Of a DNA stretch of 48,563 nucleotides, positions 1 through 11,473 are shown piece after piece; position 1 is the first letter of the stretch, and every line of letters begins with the position of its first letter. Source of the stretch: Nemertoderma westbladi. Its lineage: Eukaryota; Xenacoelomorpha; Nemertodermatida; Nemertodermatidae. The translations under genes and the position numbers were made by a program. The notes beneath the pieces were generated by a model. That model made no database searches and was not told the origin of the DNA. It saw only the letters and a list, made by a program, of their open reading frames with translations. Where the stretch lies: positions 1 to 48,563 of the forward strand of contig JAUCBJ010003490.1 in the NCBI GenBank assembly GCA_032718475.1. Direction: 5' to 3'.

Positions 1-1689
1 ATGTGAACCCTGATGAAAACTAATAGTACTTCTACTATGTACTTGTTGTCTGCTTGATATCTGCTTGTTATATTTGTCAAACCGAGAGACCATGTTACTT
101 TTTAAATATTTTGTAAATACTTCACAAATAACTAACAATTTTGGCAAGTTATACTAAGTTCTTGATAAAATTACAACTTTTCGACACTTTTCATAAATTT
201 GTGTTAAGTATTTAACAAATCTATTGGGCCTATAGCTTTGAATGCTGCATCATGTAGAAGATAACACCGTGCCGGTACTGTCAGTGTCATTCTCCCATAC
301 ACACTTCCTGGGAACGGGTTGACGGTGACACAGTGGTGACAGGTCAGCAATCAGCCCATACAGATACGTCATAACGGTACTGACTGATGTCAATTCAACA
401 TTACTTCCCTCTGATTTAAATATGTCTGCACTAACTCTCGATCAATTGATTCATATTGGAAGCAATAACCCTGGTTTATATCTCAACACTCAGAAAGCCG
501 GGAATACATTTTTAATTAGAGGAGCGTTTCAATGCGGAACAGTAACGTCGTGGTACTAAAAATATTACAGTAGTGTTTTGGACTCGGATAGCTTTGGATT
601 TATAGATTTTGGGACCGCCACAAACTGCGGATTCACTACAAGAAGCGATTACAATGATATTCATTCTAAGCCGTTTTTACATACCGGATATCAATCTCCC
701 ACATCAGAGGACGGAAGGTGAAGAACATGGTGGGGCGGTGTTAGTGATGACTGATGACCAAAGTCTATTAATTAGCTACAAGTTTATAGCTACAAAAGTC
801 TATTTTTTGAGCATTTTTCATTCATCAAGGAACAACATGTTTTCCATGAATTCATTTTTTTTTATTTTTTTATTGTGTCTTGAGTACATTATTTTATCAA
901 CTGATGATATTTTTTATTGCCTTTGCTTTACCTATTCCTCTTTATTATTGCTAAACTGTATGAGTGTATGCCGAGTGACTGTATGCCACGGGAATTTTTA
1001 TTGGCTACAGAGCTTAGTAATTACTTTATTGTAATATATTATCGCAAAAGCATATTATTTGCAGTATCATGACGTATTAACTGAGCATGACTAGAATAAT
1101 ATTATTCATTCATTTATTAATCATTATTTAGTTCATTGTGTTTATGAATTATTTTGCATTATTGTTCCTGCGAAATTTTCAGAAAAATAATTTATCGTCT
1201 ATCGTCCGTTATTTATGGTTTTTATTATCAATATTTTTTGTAGTCTTTGTCTAATATAAAAAAGCGATTAATTATTTAACAGTTCTCGCTCATTGGAGTT
1301 TTTTGAATTGTTTGAATCATTTGTTTATCATTATTTGGTTAATTTTGTTTATGAATTATTTAGGATTATTGTTATCTTTCAATTAATGTTTGGTTCAAAT
1401 AAAATAATAATTATATTGGATATTATTGCTTGTTTTTTTTTAAGCTTTTTTAAGTTTTTTTGTAAGCGCATGGGGAGGGAAAGCGAAAATTATCAAGAGC
1501 TTTCTCTATACTTGGAAGACTTACAAAGTACTTATATTGGGCTTGCTAAACTTACCAAGTGAGAGTTATAAACTGTCGAATTTTCTAAGTACTGTTTAAT
1601 TACTTGTTAATATTCCAAAGTACTTGCAATATTCTTAGTAGAAATTAAGGGGCCGACTAGGCAGTAACTTAACAAATATAGTGTTAATT
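1..1689. other. AT-rich DNA, no recognised gene
   Basis: No recognisable gene or repeat was seen here. The long frames (609-1034 and 1293-1562) are low-complexity, rich in F, I, L and Y as expected from AT-rich DNA, and have no domain. The only less biased stretch is a 45-codon plus-strand frame at 422-559, beginning MSALTLDQLIHIGSNNPG and ending at TAA. It could be a small exon or transposon remnant, but nothing in it is diagnostic, so it is not called as a gene. Confidence 0.5.
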
Positions 1690-2229
1690 TTCAATAGGGA
1701 GTAGCCTCCAACTCCAGAATCCCTCTCCCCATCACAATCTGGCCTTCCTGGTGACCCAGGGTTTGGGCCAGAAAGGTCATCAGGAAAGGGACTCAAAGAA
1801 TTGTTGGCTGCTCTCTCTCCAGTAGGGGGTGAGACAGGCAGCCGGTCAGGAGTTAACTGACGCCTGTGAGGCCGATTGTGTCCGGTAATTCCACTGGCCT
1901 CTAGTGGCCGGACCTCCGCATTGCTAATATAATCCATAGTGGGGGTTGGGGGGTGCTTTTTTGCCGAGTCAGCTCTCGGGGCAAATACCACACCGTGGTT
2001 TGCCATTCCACAGGGTGGGTGTCGCAATGGAGTCAGATATGAGGCCCATCACCCATATCTACTCTGGTGCACATGACCCACCATTGGCTGTGCAGCACAT
2101 CTGCCTGGTCAGGCCATATACCCCTGCAGCCAAGTATATGGGTCCTTAATCCAGGACCAAGGGCGTCCTTATCCCAGAACGAAGGGGGTCCTAGTTACAG
2201 GACCAGATTTGCCCTAGTAAGAGGGTCTA
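1690..2229 (-). mobile_element. LINE-R 5'-region fragment
   Basis: Nearly identical to the 5' part of the longer LINE-R copy (about 17018-17668), including the sequence encoding the proline-rich leader before the endonuclease. Relative to that copy it has an internal deletion of roughly 100 bp near 2085-2110. Similarity stops abruptly at about 2229 (after GAGGGTCTAT), and 2230-2395 is unrelated sequence with pyrimidine-rich tracts. In minus-strand order this 5' piece lies downstream of the endonuclease piece at 2398-2640, so the two fragments are out of order and represent separate insertions or a rearrangement. Confidence 0.8.
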
Positions 2230-2397
2230 TCCTTAAGTGGTAGCTAAATGAGTACTGGTGTTTCCTCTGGGGAGTAAAGTTCTGGGGGTACCGCACTGGA
2301 AATAAGTCGTCAGACTTTGTGCGTAATCCCTGGCCTAGCGGCCGAAGAAAATTTACTTTACTTTTACTTTTTTACCTCCTCCTCTTTTTACCTCTAT

Positions 2398-2640
2398 TTC
2401 CAGTTCACTTCTTGAACTGGGTTCCAGCCGAAAACAATCCATTTCCAGAGATAAAATCCTGAAGATGGACGGAATTTCGGTTGACACTATTGCTATAGAC
2501 CAAGGGCGATGTAGGTGATTGATGCAGACTTGCATTAAAGTCTCCCAGGAATGTTAAGAATGCATGCTGATCCACTCCATCAGTAGCTGCTTGTAGATTG
2601 TGGTAGAAATTTTCCACCTCCTCTACAGGGGCAACACTAG
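2398..2640 (-). mobile_element. LINE-R endonuclease fragment
   Basis: Matches 16372-16612 of the longer LINE-R copy almost base for base. It encodes part of the APE-type endonuclease, including the LGDFNASLHQSP segment, which carries the metal- and substrate-binding GDFN motif. It is truncated at both ends and non-functional. The match stops exactly where the 111-bp minisatellite begins (after CTAGTTGGA), so the array grew at or next to the broken end of this fragment. Confidence 0.85.
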
Positions 2641-3816
2641 TTGGAGCCGGGAAAAGGGAGGCTTCCGAGAATGTAAGACTGATCCACTGAGTTTACTTGG
2701 GAACCCTCGGGAGAAGGGAGCCTTCCAAGAACATCCACCGAGTTTACTTGGGAACCCGCGGGAGAAGGGGGGATTCCGAGAATGGAAGACTGATCCACCG
2801 AGTTTACTTGGGAACCCGCGGGAGAAGGGAGCCTTCCAAGAACATCCACCGAGTTTACTTGGGAACCCGCGGGAGAAGGGGGGATTCCGAGAATGGAAGA
2901 CTGATCCACCGAGTTTACTTGGGAACCCGCGGGAGAAGGGAGCCTTCCAAGAACATCCACCGAGTTTACTTGGGAACCCGCGGGAGAAGGGGGGATTCCG
3001 AGAATGGAAGACTGATCCACTGAGTTTACTTGGGAACCCTCGGGAGAAGGGAGCCTTCCAAGAACATCCACCGAGTTTACTTGGGAACCCGCGGGAGAAG
3101 GGGGGATTCCGAGAATGGAAGACTGATCCACTGAGTTTACTTGGGAACCCTCGGGAGAAGGGAGCCTTCCAAGAACATCCACCGAGTTTACTTGGGAACC
3201 CGCGGGAGAAGGGGGGATTCCGAGAATGGAAGACTGATCCACCGAGTTTACTTGGGAACCCGCGGGAGAAGGGAGCCTTCCAAGAACATCCACCGAGTTT
3301 ACTTGGGAACCCGCGGGAGAAGGGGGGATTCCGAGAATGGAAGACTGATCCACCGAGTTTACTTGGGGAACCCTCGGGAGTAGAACGGAAGACTGATCCA
3401 CTGAGTTTACTTGGGAACCCGCGGGAGAAGGGGGGATGCCGAGAATGGAAGACTGATCCACCGAGTTTACTTGGGAACCCGCGGGAGAAGGGGGGATTCC
3501 GAGAATGTAAGACTGATCCACTGAGTTTACTTGGGAACCCTCGGGAGAAGGGAGCCTTCCAAGAACATCCACCGAGTTTACTTGGGAACCCGCGGGAGAA
3601 GGGGGGATTCCGAGAATGGAAGACTGATCCACCGAGTTTACTTGGGAACCCGCGGGAGAAGGGAGCCTTCCAAGAACATCCACCGAGTTTACTTGGGAAC
3701 CCGCGGGAGAAGGGGGGATGCCGAGAATGGAAGACTGATCCACCGAGTTTACTTGGGGAACCCTCGGGAGTAGAACGGAAGACTGATCCACTGAGTTTAC
3801 TTGGGAACTTGGGATA
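2641..3816. repeat. Minisatellite of alternating 60- and 51-bp units
   Basis: About 1.18 kb of GC-rich tandem repeat. Two unit types alternate: a 60-bp unit (for example 2761-2820) containing GGGGGGATTCCGAGAATGG, and a 51-bp unit (2821-2871) containing GGGAGCCTTCCAAGAACATCC. Both share CCGAGTTTACTTGGGAACCC followed by the palindrome CCCGCGGG. Some junctions use a 48-bp variant with CTCGGGAGTAGAACGG (3355-3402 and again near 3740-3790). All unit lengths are multiples of three, so frames of about 400 codons stay open on both strands. That is an arithmetic by-product, and no gene is called. Confidence 0.95.
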
Positions 3817-3839
3817 ATTACTTTGACATGCCATCTTAA

Positions 3840-4020
3840 ATCATATTTTAACATTAATTGTAAATTAATAATAAGATTAATATTTTCTCATAATCAGCCT
3901 GAATGATATTTTAATATTAATTGTAAAATTAATAAGATTATAGTCAGCCTGAATGATATTTTAAAATTAATAGTAAAATTAATAAGATTAATATTTTGTC
4001 ATATCACCTTAAATGGTATT
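3840..4020. repeat. Degenerate AT-rich tandem repeat, three copies
   Basis: Three imperfect copies of a roughly 55-60 bp unit containing ATTAATTGTAAAATTAATAAG and AATCAGCCTGAATGATATTTT. They bridge the GC-rich minisatellite and the large 34-bp satellite. From 4021 to 4220 no gene or repeat is recognised. Confidence 0.6.
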
Positions 4021-4220
4021 TCAGCAGGACTTCCAGTTGTTAAAAAGCAATCAGGAGGTATAGGTGCACATGTAATGCATTCAATGCATAGGCGTTGATC
4101 ACCTGAAAAATTTAGAAAGTATTTCAAAACACTATGAGACATCCTTAAAAATGCATATACACGGTTTTGTCATGGGGAAATTTATACATATAACAGTCAT
4201 GTTGATAGTTTAAAACCTAT

Positions 4221-7200
4221 ACAATATTGCATTCCAATATCAGCCAAATTAAATACAATATTGCATTCCAATATCAGTCAAATTAAATACAATATTGCAT
4301 TCCAATATCAGTCAAATTAAATACAATATTGCATTCCAATATCAGTCAAATTAAATACAATATTGCATTCCAATATTAGTCAAATTAAATACAATATTGC
4401 ATTCCAATATCAGTCAAATTAAATACAATATTGCATTCCAATATCAGTCAAATTAAATACAATATTGCATTCCAATATCAGTCAAATTAAATAAAATATT
4501 GCATTCCAATATCAGTCAAATTAAATACAATATTGCATTCCAATATTAGTCAAATTAAATACAATATTGCATTCCAATATCAGTCAAATTAAATACAATA
4601 TTGCATTCCAATATCAGTCAAATTAAATACAATATTGCATTCCAATATCAGTCAAATTAAATACAATATTGCATTCCAATATTAGTCAAATTAAATACAA
4701 TATTGCATTCCAATATCAGTCAAATTAAATACAATATTGCATTCCAATATCAGTCAAATTAAATACAATATTGCATTCCAATATCAGTCAAATTAAATAC
4801 AATATTACATTCCAATATCAGTCAAATTAAATACAATATTGCATTCCAATATCAGTCAAATTAAATACAATATTGCATTCCAATATCAGCCAAATTAAAT
4901 ACAATATTGCATTCCAATATCAGCCAAATTAAATACAATATTGCATTCCAATATCAGTCAAATTAAATACAATATTGCATTCCAATATCAGTCAAATTAA
5001 ATACAATATTGCATTCCAATATCAGTCAAATTAGATACAATATTGCATTCCAATATCAGTCAAATTAAATACAATATTGCATTCCAATATCAGTCAAATT
5101 AAATACAATATTGCATTCCAATATCAGTCAAATTAAATACAATATTGCATTCCAATATCAGCCAAATTAAATACAGTATTGCATTCCAATATCAGCCAAA
5201 TTAAATACAATATTGCATTCCAATATCAGTCAAATTAAATACAATATTGCATTCCAATATCAGCCAAATTAAATACAATATTGCATTCCAATATCAGCCA
5301 AATTAAATACAATATTGCATTCCAATATCAGTCAAATTAAATGCAATATTGCATTCCAATATCAGTCAAATTAAATACAATATTGCATTCCAATATCAGT
5401 CAAATTAAATACAATATTGCATTCCAATATCAGTCAAATTAAATACAATATTGCATTCCAATATCAGTCAAATTAAATACAATATTGCATTCCAATATCA
5501 GTCAAATTAAATACAATATTGCATTCCAATATCAGTCAAATTAAATACAATATTGCATTCCAATATCAGTCAAATTAAATACAATATTGCATTCCAATAT
5601 CAGTCAAATTAAATACAATATTGCATTCCAATATCAGTCAAATTAAATACAATATTGCATTCCAATATCAGTCAAATTAAATACAATATTGCATTCCAAT
5701 ATCAGTCAAATTAAATACAATATTGCATTCCAATATCAGTCAAATTAAATACAATATTGCATTCCAATATCAGTCAAATTAAATACAATATTGCATTCCA
5801 ATATTAGTCAAATTAAATACAATATTGCATTCCAATATCAGTCAAATTAAATACAATATTGCATTCCAATATCAGTCAAATTAAATACAATATTGCATTC
5901 CAATATCAGTCAAATTAAATACAATATTGCATTCCAATATCAGTCAAATTAAATACAATATTGCATTCCAATATCAGTCAAATTAAATTCAATATTGCAT
6001 TCCAATATCAGTCAAATTAAATACAATATTGAATTCCAATATTAGTCAAATTAAATACAATATTGCATTCCAATATCAGCCAAATTAAATACAATATTGC
6101 ATTCCAATATCAGTCAAATTAAATTCAATATTGCATTCCAATATCAGTCAAATTAAATACAATATTGCATTCCAATATTAGTCAAATTAAATACAATATT
6201 GCATTCCAATATCAGCCAAATTAAATACAATATTGCATTCCAATATCAGTCAAATTAAATTCAATATTGCATTCCAATATCAGTCAAATTAAATACAATA
6301 TTGCATTCCAATATTAGTCAAATTAAATACAATATTGCATTCCAATATCAGTCAAATTAAATACAATATTGCATTACAATATCAGTCAAATTAAATACAA
6401 TATTGCATTCCAATATCAGTCAAATTAAATACAATATTGCATTCCAATATCAGTCAAATTAAATACAATATTGCATTCCAATATCAGTCTAATTAAATAC
6501 AATATTGCATTCCAATATCAGTCAAATTAAATACAATATTGCATTCCATTATCAGTCAAATTAAATACAATATTGCATTCCAATATCAGGCAAATTAAAT
6601 ACAATATTGCATTCCAATATCAGCCAAATTAAATACAATATTGCATTCCAATATCAGTCAAATTAAATACAATATTGCATTCCAATATTAGTCAAATTAA
6701 ATACAATATTGCATTCCAATATCAGTCAAATTAAATACAATATTGCATTCCAATATCAGTCAAATTAAATACAATATTGCATTCCAATATCAGTCAAATT
6801 AAATACAATATTGCATTCCAATATCAGTCAAATTAAATATAATATTGCATTCCAATATCAGTCAAATTAAATACAATATTGCATTCCAATATCAGTCAAA
6901 TTAAATACAATATTGCATTCCAATATCAGTCAAAATAAATACAATATTGCATTCCAATATCAGTCAAATTAAATACAATATTGCATTCCAATATTAGTCA
7001 AATTAAATACAATATTGCATTCCAATATCAGTCAAAATAAATACAATATTGCATTCCAATATCAGTCAAATTAAATACAATATTGCATTCCAATATCAGT
7101 CAAATTAAATACAATATTGCATTCCAATATCAGTCAAATTAAATACAATATTGCATTCCAATATCAGTCAAATTAAATACAATATTGCATTCCAATATCA

Positions 7201-8402
7201 GTCAAATTAAATACAATATTGCATTCCAATATCAGTCAAATTAAATACAATATTGCATTCCAATATCAGTCAAAATAAATACAATATTGCATTCCAATAT
7301 CAGTCAAATTAAGTACAATATTGCATTCCAATATCAGTCAAATTAAATACAATATTGCATTCCAATATCAGTCAAATTAAATACAATATTGCATTCCAAT
7401 ATCAGTCAAATTAAATACAATATTGCATTCCAATATCAGTCAAATTAAATACAATATTGCATTCCAATATCAGTCAAAATAAATACAATATTGCATTCCA
7501 ATATCAGTCAAATTAAATACAATATTGCATTCCAATATCAGTCAAAATAAATACAATAATGCATTCCAATATCAGTCAAAATAAATACAATATTGCATTC
7601 CAATATCAGTCAAATTAAATACAATATTGCATTCCAATATTAGTCAAATTAAATACAATATTGCATTCCAATATCAGTCAAAATAAATACAATATTGCAT
7701 TCCAATATTAGTCAAATTAAATACAATATTGCATTCCAATATCAGTCAAATTAAATACAATATTGCATTCCAATATCAGTCAAATTAAATACAATATTGC
7801 ATTCCAATATCAGTCAAAATAAATACAATATTGCATTCCAATATCAGTCAAAATAAATACAATATTGCATTCCAATATCAGTCAAATTAAATACAATATT
7901 GCATTCCAATATCAGTCAAAATAAATACAATATTGCATTCCAATATCAGTCAAAATAAATAAAATATTGCATTCCAATATCAGTCAAATTAAATACAATA
8001 TTGCATTCCAATATTAGTCAAATTAAATACAATATTGCATTCCAATATCAGTCAAATTAAATACAATATTGCATTCCAATATCAGTCAAAATAAATACAA
8101 TATTGCATTCCAATATCAGTCAAAATAAATACAATATTGCATTCCAATATCAGTCAAATTAAATACAATATTGCATTCCAATATCAGTCAAAATAAATAC
8201 AATATTGCATTCCAATATCAGTCAAATTAAATACAATATTGCATTCCAATATTAGTCAAATTAAATACAATATTGCATTCCAATATCAGTCAAATTAAAT
8301 ACAATATTGCATTCCAATATCAGGCAAATTAAATACAATATTGCATTCCAATATCAGTCAAATTAAATACAATATTGCATTCCAATATCAGTCAAATTAA
8401 AT
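4221..8402. repeat. 34-bp satellite, 123 copies
   Basis: Tandem array of a 34-bp AT-rich unit. Its core is ACAATATTGCATTCCAATAT, followed by CAGTCAAATTAAAT. First and last units start at 4221 and 8369, a distance of exactly 122 x 34, so the array of 4182 bp has no net insertion or deletion. Every unit holds a perfect inverted repeat, ATATTG-CATTC-CAATAT (6-bp arms, 5-base loop); variants reading CCAATATTAG extend the arms to 7 bp. Common variants are CAG/TAG after the core, GTC/GCC, and AAATT to AAAAT; the last is confined to the right-hand part (about 6930 onward). There are no spacers, so this is not a CRISPR array. Confidence 0.98.
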
Positions 8403-8799
8403 GATATTGATTATTCATTATCCATTTGCGTTATTCATGGAATCATAGCAATCTTTAAAATTAGCATAAGTTAAAACCTACAGTAAAACCTACTAGTAGT
8501 CTCGAAGTACCTAAAAAGTATAGAATAAGTATAGAATAGTCACAAAATACCAATGCAAAATCATGTATTGTAAGACAAAATTACATGCTGATTGAATGAA
8601 AAACCATAACAAAACGGTGTATCTCCAACCTAGGATACAAAAATGACAAATATTAAATTTCCAAAACCCAGTAATGTTTGCTAGAATCCCAGTAAACTAC
8701 ACAATCTGGCATCTACTTGGTTTTGATGTGGTGAATAATTAGGCTTTACCCTGAATTCTGAAGATACACACAATAATAAAGTGACATTGAAATGGTGCA
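8403..8799. other. Unique AT-rich DNA
   Basis: No gene, repeat or element recognised between the 34-bp satellite and the partial pB-MITE. Confidence 0.4.
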
Positions 8800-9368
8800 G
8801 CGGTGCAAGCAAGTAATGATCTTTTGATTGCACATACTGTAGATTTCACTATTCTGGATCTCAACATAGAAAAAATACAAAAAAAAAAGTTACTGGAGCG
8901 TTTTTTTTGCAGCGCCATCAAAATTCCAAGTAGTGAACAATTTTCGAAAAATGAAATTTACAATTTTCAGCTAATTTTTATTCTATATAGATTTTCTGTA
9001 GCGCTGAATCCATTGGAAGATATTTTAAAATCATCTGGATACTATAAATGGCAGTTTTAGTCCTCACTTTAATTTAAAAATAACTACCTAACCAGCACTT
9101 TTTAGATTGAATACAAAACATTTGGTTTACTTCTACGATGCTATAATAAATTCACGTTTTTAGGTTTTCTGGGGAGCTGATTCTAATGGAATACATTTCT
9201 AATTTGCCAGATCATTGCTAATCGTATTTTTCTGCGTAATATGGTCAATTTTGGTGCTAGCACCAAGTTTCGCACCCACTTCCCAAAAATACAACTATAT
9301 GATGTCCAGTGCCGTTTTTATCTATTCCATGGGATTCAGTACCATCAAAAACCCTTATAACGCAATGG
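8800..9368 (+). mobile_element. Partial, diverged pB-MITE copy
   Basis: Diverged homologue of the left third of the complete pB-MITE at 28061-29626, in the same orientation. Shared landmarks in order are the segment around CTGGATC (8857), GGAAGATATTTTAAAATCAT, TAAATGGC, CCAGCACTTTT, the ATTCTAATGGAATACATTTC segment, and one complete GGTGCTAGCACC palindrome at 9253-9264. Similarity fades after CCTTATAACGCAA at about 9364. Neither terminus nor a TTAA duplication is recognisable, so the copy is truncated or old. The reading frames inside it are not genes. Confidence 0.75.
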
Positions 9369-9543
9369 TAGTGGATGGCAGAGGCAGGGGGTTTTGAAAT
9401 GAGGGAAGCGGAAGCTAATAATTATGTGAATAATTATTGCATTTAAATCAGAATCACGATAGAGCGTAATTTTGTAGTATAGCCTACGAAGGCGCGAAAA
9501 ATCGATTACAATAAAGTAAAAGAAACAAAAGAACCAACTTAGC

Positions 9544-9651
9544 ATGTTTCATTCAATTTGTGGAGTTAAGTAATGTTTCATTCAATTTGCGGAGTTAAGT
9601 AATGTTTCATTCAATTTGCGGAGTTCAGTAATGTTTCATGATTTGAAACAT
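9544..9651. repeat. 29-bp tandem repeat ending in a foldback
   Basis: Three 29-bp copies start at 9544, 9573 and 9602, each beginning ATGTTTCATTCAATTTG. A fourth partial start at 9631 instead runs into its own reverse complement, giving a perfect hairpin ATGTTTCA-TGATT-TGAAACAT (9631-9651). The array therefore ends in a hairpin. Confidence 0.85.
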
Positions 9652-10115
9652 GAAATCAAGTTGTTTCATATTTTTATAATAAATTGGATTTATGCTACTA
9701 TGATGTAACCTATAATATAAGTTATAACTTATATATATGGAACTTATATAAATTATAATAAATATTTAGAAACAAGTTAGTGTTATAGGCTAAGGACGAT
9801 ATAAAAATATATTTAAAGGATACCTGACTCCATTTGTAGCTAGGACACTGACATGACACTAATATGTTTTTTACCTTTATTTTTAAATACACCAGTAAAT
9901 TTACCTTGGTTTGGAAATAATGCAGTTACAATAAATATGATTAGAATAATATTCTTCCATATGTTTCGCATATTTCTGTCTTTGCGCTGTAATTTTTCTT
10001 TGAACAACAAAAAGTAATTGGGATGTTTTCTTGTGTTTCAGTAAAAGTTTTGGAAAGTCAGCAATTAGAAGGGGATGTGGGGCAATTAGCATGTCGCTGT
10101 CAGCTGCTGCAACCC
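9652..10115. other. Unique AT-rich DNA
   Basis: No gene or repeat recognised. It contains a run of TATA/ATAA-rich sequence (9710-9770) typical of AT-rich intergenic DNA. Confidence 0.4.
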
Positions 10116-10336
10116 ATTTTATCTTACAGTAGTCTTTATCTTATTGACTGAATTGATTGTATGGCATGCGTCCTGCATGCTGCCTTATAGTAATTATGCT
10201 GCCTTATAGTAATTATGCTGCCTTATAGTAATTATGCTGCACAATAATTAATTATAATAACGTTTGATTTTTTATTTAGATTATCATACCCTATTCTAAA
10301 ATAAAACCCAGTTAGCCATATGCAAGCTTAAATAGC
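10116..10336 (+). repeat. Interspersed 0.2-kb repeat, copy 1
   Basis: A 221-bp segment almost identical to 14201-14402 in the same orientation. Both begin ATTTTATCTTACAGTAG and end GCAAGCTTAAATAGC. Inside is a 19-bp tandem motif, TTATAGTAATTATGCTGCC, with one more copy here than in copy 2, which accounts for the 19-bp length difference. No terminal inverted repeats, poly(A) tail or coding sequence are visible, so the repeat class is unknown. Confidence 0.85.
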
Positions 10337-10502
10337 AGATTTTCGAAATCCAACCCAATTCTAAATTATGTCAACAGACAGATGTTTAATTCCATTACGA
10401 CTTGCATATTCTGGGGTTACTACAAGATCTAAAGAAATGATTATAATACCAAGTTTCTCATGTATAATCGCTATAATTAAATGATGGCAAACAAGTGAGA
10501 AA
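10337..10502. other. Short unique spacer
   Basis: Sequence between the interspersed repeat and the G-rich array. Nothing recognised. Confidence 0.4.
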
Positions 10503-11315
10503 TGGGGGAGGTTGGGGAAGTGCTGGGGAGGTGGGGGAAGTGCTGGGGAGGTTGGGGAAGTGCTGGGGAGGTTGGGGGAAGTGCTGGGGAGGTTGGGGAA
10601 GTGCTGTGGAGGTTGGGGAAGTGCTGGTGAGGTTGGGGAAATGTTGGGGAGGTTGGGGAAGTGCTGGGGAGGTTGGGGAAGTGCTGGCGAGGTTGGGAAA
10701 GTGCTGGTGAGGTTGGGGAAATGTTGGGGAGGTTGGGGAAGTGCTGGGGAGGTTGGGGAAGTGCTGGCGAGGTTGGGGAAGTGCTGGGGAGGTTGGGGAA
10801 GTGCTGTGGAGGTTGGGGAAGTGCTGGGGAGGTTGGGGAAGTGCTGGGAAGGTTGGGGAAGTGCTGGGGAGGTTGGGAAAAGCTGGGGAGGTTGGGGAAG
10901 TGCTGGGGAGGTTGGGGAAGTGCTGGGGAGGTTGGGGACGTTTTGGGGAGGTGGGGAAGTGCTGGGAAGGTTGGGGAAGTGCTGGGGAGGTTGGGGAAGT
11001 GCTGGGGAGGTTGGGGGAGTGCTGGGGAGGTTGGGGACGTTTTGGGGAGGTGGGGAAGTGCTGGGAAGGTTGGGGAAGTGCTGGGGAGGTTGGGGAAGTG
11101 CTGGGGAGGTTGGGGGAGTGCTGGGGAGGTTGGGGAAGTGCTGGGGAGGTTGGGGAAGTGCTGGGGAGGTTGGGGAAGAGCTGGGGAGGTTGGGGAAGTG
11201 CTGGGGAGGTTGTGGAAGTGCTGGGGAGGTTGGGGAAGTGCTGGGGAGGTTGGGGAAGTGCTGGGGAGGTTGGGGAAGTGCTGGGGAGGTTTGGGAAGTG
11301 CTGGGGAGGTATGGG
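10503..11315 (+). repeat. G-rich 20-bp minisatellite, about 40 copies
   Basis: About 40 copies of a 20-bp unit, GCTGGGGAGGTTGGGGAAGT, with almost all guanines on the plus strand. Each unit supplies at least two runs of four G with short loops, so consecutive units can form G-quadruplexes along the whole plus strand; the minus strand is C-rich. Internal duplications are visible: an 80-bp one (GGTGAGGTTGGGGAAATGTT near 10626 and 10706) and a 99-bp one marked by GACGTTTTGG at 10937 and 11036. Frames through it give (GEVGEVLGRLGKCWG)-like peptides that are repeat artefacts. Confidence 0.97.
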
Positions 11316-11381
11316 ATCTGCAGGTATGTGGGGGTTCAGGTATACTGCTCAATGTGCAGCTTCAATACATCAGGCCGATTA

Positions 11382-11412
11382 CAGATAGATAGATAGATAG
11401 ATAGATAGATAG
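11382..11412 (+). repeat. GATA microsatellite
   Basis: Seven to eight uninterrupted GATA units, about 70 bp after the G-rich minisatellite. Confidence 0.95.
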
Positions 11413-11473
11413 GTAATTAGAGCCATACCTTTCCTGCAGTGAATTTAGGTATTACCTAGCAGTACATACGTTG

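Noticed and set aside
609-1562. Two small membrane-like proteins
   Set aside because: Hydrophobic translations are expected from T-rich DNA; there is no codon bias, domain or splice context.
2600-3854. 400-residue repetitive proteins on both strands
   Set aside because: Several overlapping frames are open at once because unit lengths are multiples of three. At most one could be real and none has a domain.
4221-8402. CRISPR array
   Set aside because: Direct repeats abut each other with no spacers, and the context is eukaryotic.
10477-11396. Glycine- or proline-rich proteins across the G-rich array
   Set aside because: Open frames on both strands follow from the G/C composition of the 20-bp unit.
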